Source: Lachnospira sp. UBA5912 | Lineage (GTDB): Bacteria; Bacillota; Clostridia; Lachnospirales; Lachnospiraceae | DNA length: 11,185 nucleotides | Assembly: GCA_002435585.1 (NCBI GenBank) | Contig: DJDY01000080.1 | Coordinates: forward strand, 1-11,185 | Direction of reading: 5' to 3' | Shown: positions 1 through 6,246 of the stretch, piece after piece | How positions within the stretch are numbered: position 1 is the first letter of the stretch | Layout of the letters: each line of letters starts with the position of its first letter | Position numbers and translations under genes: made by a program | Notes under the pieces: generated by a model | Told to the model about the DNA's origin: nothing | Seen by the model: the letters and a program-made list of their open reading frames with translations, nothing else | The model's database searches: none

Positions 1-35
1 TCCGTATGTTAACCGAATGTGTGTTAAACAACAAT

Positions 36-1031
36 TTATCTATCCATGCTCTCAACCTCACCCGTAAATCCTGCTTCTTCTATCATCTTAATTGTATCAT
101 CTATCCCCTGTCCATCTGCTGTCAGGTATCCTGAAGCAAATATAGAATCAACTACTTTAAACAATGTTGGCTCTATTCCTTTAAAATACACTTCCCTGCC
201 TGCTGCGCATCTAATGTCTGACTTAGGAACCATTAGTCTTGCAAGACACAACACCTTTAGGCAATATTCCTGTGTGAGTCCCGATATATCTCTGTTGGCA
301 AGCCTTGTGCCTTTTATAGGCAGAAGAAAATTAATAGGAACTGATTCTGGATTAATCTCTCTTATATCCATAAGCATATCAACAACATCACTCTTGCTCT
401 CACCCATACCTATTATTCCACCACAGCACATTTCAAATCCGATACCTTTTAACATTCGTATGTTGTTAATACGCTGATCATATGTATGTGTCGTACATAT
501 GTTAGGATAAAATGAACGGCTGCTGTTAAGATTATGGTTAATTCTGTTAAGTCCAGCTTCTTTAAGCATTCTTGCCTGTTTTTCTGTAAGAAAACCTATT
601 GAACAGCATATCTGTGTGTTATTCTTCTTCATTTTCCGTATTCTTTCTGCCAGGTCTTCTATCTCAGCATCTGAGAAACTTATTCCGCTAAGTCCTATAC
701 AATGTCTTGCAAGATGTTTCTCATCTACAAGGTCGTTATCACCATAAAGCTTCTCATCCGATACCCTTCTATATTTTTCTATGTCGGCATGTGATTCACA
801 CGACTGTGCACAATAAGCGCAGTTCTGTGAACAGTTTCCACTTCTTACATTAGTTAAAAGCTGTATGCTTACTTTCTTTCCTTTATATTTTAATCTTAAT
901 CCGTATGCCACTTCTATCAGCTTATCAAGCTTATCATCTGGCAGGTTAAGTACTTCAAGTGCCTCGTCCTTTGTTAATACGTGTTCTTCATTCCAGTTAT
1001 CAAGCAACTGTTCTATCTGTGTTTCTGACAT
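36..1031 (-). CDS. bioB: Biotin synthase (radical SAM)
   Basis: Catalyses sulfur insertion into dethiobiotin, the last step of biotin synthesis, in the cytoplasm. In the 331-residue product the radical-SAM motif CxxxCxxC is C67, C71, C74. The residues matching the E. coli BioB auxiliary-cluster ligands are all present: C111 (in HCIGLSG), C142 (QICCSIG), C202 (EMCCGGIIGMGE) and R274 (DIRCAAGRE). Family hallmarks NHNLN, PINFLLPIKGTRL and GYLTADGQ are also seen. The length is normal for the family. A longer frame opens at 1073, but only the ATG at 1029-1031 has a ribosome binding site (AGGGAG about 12 nt upstream), so that start was chosen. The gene is preceded by its own promoter and BirA operator. 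No bioA, bioD or bioF is visible in the window; the cell may take up dethiobiotin or carry them beyond the left edge. The protein has 13 cysteines, including two Cys-Cys doublets at ligand positions. Confidence 0.95.
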   Translation of the reverse strand: MSETQIEQLLDNWNEEHVLTKDEALEVLNLPDDKLDKLIEVAYGLRLKYKGKKVSIQLLTNVRSGNCSQNCAYCAQSCESHADIEKYRRVSDEKLYGDNDLVDEKHLARHCIGLSGISFSDAEIEDLAERIRKMKKNNTQICCSIGFLTEKQARMLKEAGLNRINHNLNSSRSFYPNICTTHTYDQRINNIRMLKGIGFEMCCGGIIGMGESKSDVVDMLMDIREINPESVPINFLLPIKGTRLANRDISGLTQEYCLKVLCLARLMVPKSDIRCAAGREVYFKGIEPTLFKVVDSIFASGYLTADGQGIDDTIKMIEEAGFTGEVESMDR

Positions 1032-1177
1032 AATCGATATGTTCTCCCTTATTAGATTTCTGGCATATTGCACGCTATATTCATAACATTAAACCTTACA
1101 TGCAAACACACCTTACAATATAAGTAACATCTATATTCTGTCATTTGCTTATATGTTAAAAGTATGGCTTGATACCT

Positions 1178-1206
1178 AGTATAAAAGTATGACCAAAAAA
1201 TGTCAA
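1178..1206 (-). promoter_or_regulatory. Sigma-A promoter of bioB
   Basis: On the minus strand, TTGACA (1201-1206) and TATACT (1178-1183) are separated by exactly 17 nt, close to a perfect housekeeping promoter. Transcription should start near 1171, giving a leader of about 140 nt before the bioB start. The -35 hexamer lies inside a BirA-type half-site, which implies repression by occlusion. The hexamers are read directly; activity is inferred. Confidence 0.85.
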
Positions 1207-1230
1207 CTTATATATAGCATATAGTTAACA
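1201..1230. promoter_or_regulatory. BirA-type biotin operator
   Basis: An interrupted inverted repeat, TGTCAAC (1201-1207), 16 nt, GTTAACA (1224-1230), matches the form of BirA operators in Firmicutes: paired TGTnAAC/GTTnACA half-sites with a spacer in the mid-teens. One half contains the bioB -35 box. BirA loaded with biotinoyl-AMP would therefore block RNA polymerase when biotin is plentiful. The repressor gene is not in the window. The position directly on the promoter of a biotin gene makes chance similarity unlikely. Confidence 0.8.
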
Positions 1231-1360
1231 TTGGTTTTTTATTCCATAAACGAATAAATATCTGAAGGTCAGGTCTGAAAATTGGAAAATACAGATACAA
1301 ATGCATTAATATCAGAAGGATAACGAACAAATCATAAATAGTAAAATTGTAATAATATAA

Positions 1361-1457
1361 TGGGACTGTCGCAATAAGAAAAATCACAACATATATAGAT
1401 ATATAAATTCCAACTAATCTATATGTTGCATAAATAATTCTTAATGTGACAGCCCCA
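1361..1457. mobile_element. 97-bp MITE-like inverted-repeat element
   Basis: The ends are imperfect inverted repeats: TGGGACTGTCGCAATAAG on the left (1361-1378) against TGGGGCTGTCACATTAAG read from the right (1440-1457), identical at 15 of 18 positions. A second pair lies inside: CAACATATATAGAT near 1387-1400 and its near complement within 1415-1429. The element has no coding capacity. Ends of the form GGGRCTGTCRCA resemble terminal repeats I associate with IS1182-like elements of Firmicutes, so it may be a non-autonomous derivative. That family link is from memory, not from a search. No clear target-site duplication is seen. The alternative is a long bidirectional hairpin at the end of the CBS gene. 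Confidence 0.5.
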
Positions 1458-1530
1458 CTAACATTTTAAATATTATATTCCCGTTTTTATATTTTACTTT
1501 CCTGTACTTATATTATTAAATAACTTATGG

Positions 1531-1983
1531 CTAAACTGTAACCTGATAAGAGTATGATACCTTCGGCTCTTTCTTTTTAGTTGCAAGATACGTAATAATA
1601 TCCTTACGTGTTATTATACCTATGAATACGCCCCTGTCGTCTGTAACCGGGACGAAATTCTGATTAGTTATCTTTTCAAAAAGTTCTTCCATTGATGTAT
1701 CAACTGTTACGCTTGGATAGTTTCTTCTGAAATATAATTCATTCACTTTTTGTTTCTCAAGCTCTTTAATATCTATATCCATGCCATTGTTCTGGTTTAT
1801 TCTGCATATATGCCACAGAAAATCACCCTCTGTTATAGTTCCTACATAATGCTCATCCTCATCAAGAACAGGTATAGCTGAATATCCATAATAATTCATC
1901 TTCTGCAATCCCTGTCTTATAGTATCATCATTATATATGTATGCTACCTTGCACTTAGGTTGTAAAAAAAATGAAATGTTCAT
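1531..1983 (-). CDS. Two-CBS-domain protein
   Basis: A 150-residue cytoplasmic protein made almost wholly of two CBS motifs (a Bateman module): CBS1 about residues 8-60, with GTITEGDFLW at 48-57, and CBS2 about residues 78-134, with GIITRKDIITYL at 122-133. Such modules bind adenine nucleotides (AMP, ATP, SAM or c-di-AMP) and act as energy or second-messenger sensors. No catalytic or transport domain is attached, so the partner is unknown. The start is secure: GGAGG lies 6 nt before the ATG. It stands alone, with 223 bp upstream and about 500 bp downstream, so it is probably monocistronic. No promoter could be fixed with confidence; a TTGACG box near 2033-2038 has only poor -10 matches. Stand-alone CBS pairs of this form, beginning MN.(S/A)FFL.PK, are familiar in Lachnospiraceae. 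Function unassigned. Confidence 0.85.
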   Translation of the reverse strand: MNISFFLQPKCKVAYIYNDDTIRQGLQKMNYYGYSAIPVLDEDEHYVGTITEGDFLWHICRINQNNGMDIDIKELEKQKVNELYFRRNYPSVTVDTSMEELFEKITNQNFVPVTDDRGVFIGIITRKDIITYLATKKKEPKVSYSYQVTV

Positions 1984-2207
1984 ACTTATCCTCCGATTAT
2001 TAACATAGCTCTTATCATAAATTGTGTCTGTACGTCAATCTTATAGCATATAATAATATTCTATAACTTTCGGTACATAGTTATGTATCCAATTACTATA
2101 TTGTATTTTTTATTTATACATTTTAGTATAAACATTGTAACATAACACACATGAAACTCATATGCTTTATGTGCATATTTCATATATTTTTCACTTTTAA
2201 CATTCTT

Positions 2208-2762
2208 TTATAACAATTTCTTCAACTTGCAGTTTTCTATTCCTTCATCCCATAAATGTTCATATGATTGACCTCTGATCTGGCATATTATACTTGAATT
2301 CATAGCTCCATGTCCTACGATAAGAATGTCTTTTCTGTTATTAAGTCCTGGTTTTACGATGTCATTAATGAACTGTCCTGTTCTTGCAAAAAGTTCATCA
2401 AGACTTTCCGCACCTTTATCTGGAACATATGCCGCAGGGTTATTAAACAGCACATTTACATTACAATCAGGAATATTAAATGAATCTTTTATTCCTTCGT
2501 ATTCACCGAATCCCATCTCTATAAGTCTTTCATCTATTATAACAGGTACTTTGTCTTTTCTTCCTTCAAGCACAAGCTGTGCTGTCTGTCTTGCCCTTGT
2601 AAGCGGAGAGCAGTAACACACATCCAAATGTATATCTTTGTATTCAACTGCTGCTTTTTTGGCCATCTCTATACCAGCGGCATTAAGTGGTATATCTGTT
2701 CTTCCCTGTAATCTGTGCTGCTCGTTCCAGTCAGTTTTTCCATGACGCATTATATACAACAT
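2208..2762 (-). CDS. Histidine phosphatase family protein
   Basis: A 184-residue member of the phosphoglycerate-mutase-like histidine phosphatase superfamily. The RHG motif at residues 6-8 carries the phospho-accepting H7. R56 in SPLTRARQT, the acid E82 in IEMGFGEYEG and the second histidine H151 in IVGHGAMN complete the active site, so it should be catalytically competent. Length and layout fit small-molecule phosphatases of the CobC/PhoE/GpmB type rather than true glycolytic mutases, but the substrate cannot be read from sequence. AGAGG lies 10 nt upstream of the ATG. It follows the endonuclease gene by 110 nt with no obvious terminator between, so read-through from the restriction module is possible. 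Nothing in the sequence ties it functionally to that module. CobC (alpha-ribazole phosphatase) is possible, but no cobalamin genes are nearby. Confidence 0.88.
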   Translation of the reverse strand: MLYIMRHGKTDWNEQHRLQGRTDIPLNAAGIEMAKKAAVEYKDIHLDVCYCSPLTRARQTAQLVLEGRKDKVPVIIDERLIEMGFGEYEGIKDSFNIPDCNVNVLFNNPAAYVPDKGAESLDELFARTGQFINDIVKPGLNNRKDILIVGHGAMNSSIICQIRGQSYEHLWDEGIENCKLKKLL

Positions 2763-2872
2763 ACTTATTTTACCTCTTTTGCCTTTCCTTCATAAAAGCA
2801 TTACATATTCCTTAATATTTTGTAATAACAGCAATCTTCATTTTCGAAAAAACTGTCTTTTTATAACAATTC

Positions 2873-4351
2873 TTAAAGAACAATATTAAACAGTTTCTTT
2901 AACTCCTGAGCTGTTACACTGCTATTATTAAGATATTTTTCATATAATCGCTCTGGGTTAATCAATATCAGTTCTACTTCCCGTCCATTTTTTATGATTT
3001 CTTCATTGTGATCCTGTTTTCCCATTATCTTGTCAATTATACTATCAAATGTTCCCTGCTCAACACTTCCTATTCTCTTAAACAAGACATCATCCGCTAT
3101 ATGAAATGCTTCTTTTATGCATTCTTTGTTTTCACTTACTTTTTCATCACATTCTACTGGACTTTCAGGAAGTAAAAAGGCATTTTTAAATATGAATTTC
3201 CGATTATCTGCTGCACTGTTTTTATTATTTTCACACATTGCTTTCAATAATTCCAGATACTCTATTTGCTTGACTATATCTGAATTGGCTGGATATCCAT
3301 ATAAATTTCCTTTTAATGTATCTATGTACTTAACAGTATAATACTTAGAATCCAGCACATAAACTAATGTTGTAACACCATCTTTTTCTATTCTGATTGT
3401 ATCTGGTATAGCTTCACCAGTTCCATCAAAATCCACACTCCTGCCATCACATTTGCTAATATGATATGTAGGAGTTCCCGACTTAATATCGTTAAGATTC
3501 CCCCATACGTAATTATTAACCCACTCCCATACTCTGTCAAAGCACGTCACTCCGGCATAGTTTTCATAATACCTTGTCTGGGCACACCATGCTGATAATG
3601 CCTTTAACAGATTAATATCTCTTTCCCTGAATACATATGTACTCCGTGAATTAATAATATCTGTATATTGTGACAGATCATGCCCAAGATTTTCTTTTAA
3701 ATCAATGGTATTAATACAGCCGTTCCATAACGCCCCTGCAAATTCAAGACATTGATTAACCACATTAGCATGAATTACTGATATAATATCATCTTCGTCT
3801 ATTATATGTTCTTTATTCATGTTATCCAGATATATGACATCTGAGCCCTGAAACACCGGACTTATATGTGAAACTGTTTTTGACCAGCTTGTCCTTCCCA
3901 ATCCATTCTTTCTTATCAATGTCATATCTTTTACATACAATCCATTTTGTAAATAATCATCGATAATAAACTCTGCTAATTCCATCCTGTTAACTTTTTT
4001 AGCTTCATTATGGATTTCATATGGATTAAACAGATAGTCCTCATCTTCAAATTTTTTATTATTATCTGTTCTTAACTTTTCAACAACCTTACATATCTGT
4101 ACAATAACACTTTTTATATTGTCAATGTTTTCTATATTACACTGTTCCATAGGATAATACTTTGGCAGACTATATATTGTAATATTGTCATTATTAAGTG
4201 TATATGTATACATACCAACAAAAACAATTTTATATTTACCATTACTCCATCTTACAAATTCCGGACGTATATTTCCTAATGAAATTATACGTCCATCCTT
4301 AAGTAGTATCTCATCATTATTTCCTTCTCTAGTAACTCCAAATGTATTCAT
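2873..4351 (-). CDS. LlaJI-type restriction endonuclease subunit (McrC-like)
   Basis: A 492-residue protein paired with a McrB-like motor. The nuclease core is a PD-(D/E)xK fold in the C-terminal half: P316-D317 (AIPDTIRI), then D334-S335-K336 in YVLDSKYY, followed by GYPANSDIVKQIEYL with Q362. This order, PD...LD(A/S)KYY...D(I)xKQ, is characteristic of the LlaJI family endonuclease subunit. Residues 1-300 lack a recognisable domain and probably mediate contact with the motor and DNA. All catalytic residues are intact. The ATG at 4349-4351 has only a weak ribosome binding site (AGAAAG), and the stop of an upstream open frame overlaps it as ATGA, suggesting translational coupling. A gap of 100 nt separates it from the motor gene. 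By family knowledge, the motor translocates DNA and this subunit cuts it. No cognate methyltransferase is present in the window. Confidence 0.85.
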   Translation of the reverse strand: MNTFGVTREGNNDEILLKDGRIISLGNIRPEFVRWSNGKYKIVFVGMYTYTLNNDNITIYSLPKYYPMEQCNIENIDNIKSVIVQICKVVEKLRTDNNKKFEDEDYLFNPYEIHNEAKKVNRMELAEFIIDDYLQNGLYVKDMTLIRKNGLGRTSWSKTVSHISPVFQGSDVIYLDNMNKEHIIDEDDIISVIHANVVNQCLEFAGALWNGCINTIDLKENLGHDLSQYTDIINSRSTYVFRERDINLLKALSAWCAQTRYYENYAGVTCFDRVWEWVNNYVWGNLNDIKSGTPTYHISKCDGRSVDFDGTGEAIPDTIRIEKDGVTTLVYVLDSKYYTVKYIDTLKGNLYGYPANSDIVKQIEYLELLKAMCENNKNSAADNRKFIFKNAFLLPESPVECDEKVSENKECIKEAFHIADDVLFKRIGSVEQGTFDSIIDKIMGKQDHNEEIIKNGREVELILINPERLYEKYLNNSSVTAQELKKLFNIVL

Positions 4352-4451
4352 TTCATTATTCTTTCTACTATATAAGCATTACCTTTTGCATAAGCTGCTA
4401 CACCCAGATTTTTGATATAATATTCAGGATATATTGACTAATCCTGTTTTA

Positions 4452-6212
4452 TTACTCTACCTGGTTTTCTGTTGCTTTTCTTACTTCTATATTCTCCCAT
4501 GCCAGTCCGTCAACATTCAATATTGATTCAATTCCTTCCCCGTTCTTAACTCTCCTTCTGATGTCTGACATAGTGATTCTTGTGTTATTGCTGCCCTCTG
4601 ATCTGAATATCGCCGTAGGATTTCTTCTGAATACATCCTGATCAAGATAATAAAACAACTTATCTACAAGAGGATCTGGCATATTCTTTCTTTCTTCTTT
4701 TTCCGCCTCAAAATAAGCTTGTATCTCTCCTATTTCATTCTCAGAAAAATACCACTCACCTATACACCTGTCCTCATCAAAACCGGCGTTTTTAATAACT
4801 TCATTTATCTTATATCTTAAGTTATTCCATAATATAATTCTATTCTGTCCATCTGAATATGGAAGTAATAATTTATATCCACAACTATCACCATCTATGT
4901 CCATATATAATGATGACCATCTTCTTTTAAATGCAGAATCAAGTGGCATTACTCCCTGGTCTGCACTGTTCATGGTTGCCCATATATACATATTTTCAGG
5001 CAGCCTCATATGTCCATTATATAATTCCTGTCCAAGGTTTATTGTAAGATACTTATTAAGGGCTGCATCAGGAGCTATCTCATATTCGCTTAATCCGGCT
5101 GATGTTCTGTCAAGCAGCTGGAATATTTCACCAAATACACTTGCAGCTTTAGCCCTGTTAATCTCTTCGATTATAAGAAAATAATTATGTTCTCTGTCCT
5201 TTATCGCATTAATGTATGTATCTATAAAAGGGCCTGCTACATATTCATAGCTTATCCTGTTTTCTTCTATTGTGCCATCAGCCCCATTATACTGTATATT
5301 AGTTGTTATCTGCTTTGGAACGGGTTTATAACAGCCTATAAAATTCTCATATGAATAGTCTTCATAAAATGTTACTCTTGTGACATATTTATCAAAGTAT
5401 TCTTTTTCAGCAAACATTCTGTTATTGTCTTTATTACAAACACCAGCCTGATTAAGTACTGCCTTGTCTTTTTCTGCTCTGACTGGCATATTCGTAATTA
5501 TCTGCTGTATTATTGATTCGCCGGCTTTTCTGGCCTCGCTATTCAGAAAATAACTTTTTCCCGTACCTGGTGCACCTGAGACTAAAAGATTATGAGGAAG
5601 TGTTGTTTTATTGTCCTTTACACACTCTTTTTGATGTACCTGGATATATTCAACCATATTCCTTATAACTTTGTTATATGTCCTGTTATCTGATGACATA
5701 ATATAATCAGATAATGCATGATAGTCTTCATTACCTGCTTCATCAGTCAACCTTATCGCAACAAGATAACCTTTATTTGTCTGTGTTGTATTATCAATCC
5801 GGCAGATTACAGGCTTATTGTCCAATGCTGTTCCAATAGGTTCTAATCCAAAATATGTTGCTGTTTTCGCATTTGCATCTAAAAACTCATATGAAAAAAT
5901 GTAATCACTGTTTTTACCTGTAAATCTTGCAAGTACAAAAACCTTATCCCCATTGCTTATCCTGGCCTTAAATTTCTTGTATATATCTTCCTTCCAAAGC
6001 CAGTATGGTGAATCATCCTTCTGGTTATTATTTGATAGTGTTACACAATAAAAAAAGATTTTTTCATATTCCTTATCATTTTCTCTTTCATCAGGCAGCT
6101 CATACACAATAGAATCATTATCATCCTTTTCAATCCAGTTAGTATGATTATTTTTATTGCTGATATTAAATGTTTTTCTTAAAATGTCCTGTATATCTGA
6201 TTTTACGCTCAT
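4452..6212 (-). CDS. McrB/LlaJI-type AAA+ restriction motor subunit
   Basis: A 586-residue nucleotide-driven motor for the adjacent endonuclease. The AAA+ core spans about residues 205-460: Walker A GAPGTGKS (213-220), FYEDYSYENFIGCYKP around 282-296 (typical of McrB-type proteins), Walker B FLIIEEINRA with E349-E350, the signature MNSADQG (414-420), and arginine-finger candidates R430-R431 in FKRRW. E. coli McrB has NTAD at the signature; NSAD here keeps N and D, so GTP use is plausible but not shown. Residues 1-195 match no domain I recognise and probably recognise DNA. The frame opens at a TTG at 6233, but AGGAG sits 6 nt before the ATG at 6210-6212, so that start is used. The gene begins 34 nt after the rlmD stop with no terminator between, so it is probably transcribed from the rlmD promoter. 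No transmembrane segment is seen. Confidence 0.87.
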   Translation of the reverse strand: MSVKSDIQDILRKTFNISNKNNHTNWIEKDDNDSIVYELPDERENDKEYEKIFFYCVTLSNNNQKDDSPYWLWKEDIYKKFKARISNGDKVFVLARFTGKNSDYIFSYEFLDANAKTATYFGLEPIGTALDNKPVICRIDNTTQTNKGYLVAIRLTDEAGNEDYHALSDYIMSSDNRTYNKVIRNMVEYIQVHQKECVKDNKTTLPHNLLVSGAPGTGKSYFLNSEARKAGESIIQQIITNMPVRAEKDKAVLNQAGVCNKDNNRMFAEKEYFDKYVTRVTFYEDYSYENFIGCYKPVPKQITTNIQYNGADGTIEENRISYEYVAGPFIDTYINAIKDREHNYFLIIEEINRAKAASVFGEIFQLLDRTSAGLSEYEIAPDAALNKYLTINLGQELYNGHMRLPENMYIWATMNSADQGVMPLDSAFKRRWSSLYMDIDGDSCGYKLLLPYSDGQNRIILWNNLRYKINEVIKNAGFDEDRCIGEWYFSENEIGEIQAYFEAEKEERKNMPDPLVDKLFYYLDQDVFRRNPTAIFRSEGSNNTRITMSDIRRRVKNGEGIESILNVDGLAWENIEVRKATENQVE

Positions 6213-6246
6213 GCTTTCTCCTATCGTATCCAAAATTATTGTTGCT

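Larger units (their letters stand above)
1032..1530. other. Intergenic region between the CBS gene and bioB
   Basis: About 500 bp without a convincing protein gene. It holds, from right to left, the tail after the CBS gene, a MITE-like inverted-repeat element (1361-1457), unremarkable AT-rich DNA (1231-1360), the BirA operator and bioB promoter (1178-1230), and a roughly 140-nt bioB leader. The leader contains a 30-codon open frame (1052-1144) with a poor ribosome binding site. No clear intrinsic terminator with a U-tract was found for the CBS gene; the element's hairpin could partly serve that role. Confidence 0.6.

Noticed and set aside
7..30. Two GTTAA-type motifs (TGTTAAC and TGTTAAAC) after bioB resembling another BirA site
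   Set aside because: They are only 8 nt apart and the second is not in inverted orientation, so they do not fit a BirA operator.
46..477. 143-codon plus-strand frame opposite bioB, and similar plus-strand frames elsewhere
   Set aside because: They are antisense shadows of clearly identified minus-strand genes, with low-complexity Ser/Ile-rich products and no ribosome binding sites.
2163..2200. ATGAAATATGC...GCATATGAGTTTCAT hairpin after the phosphatase gene as a terminator
   Set aside because: The stem is interrupted and AT-rich, and no T-tract follows it in the minus direction.
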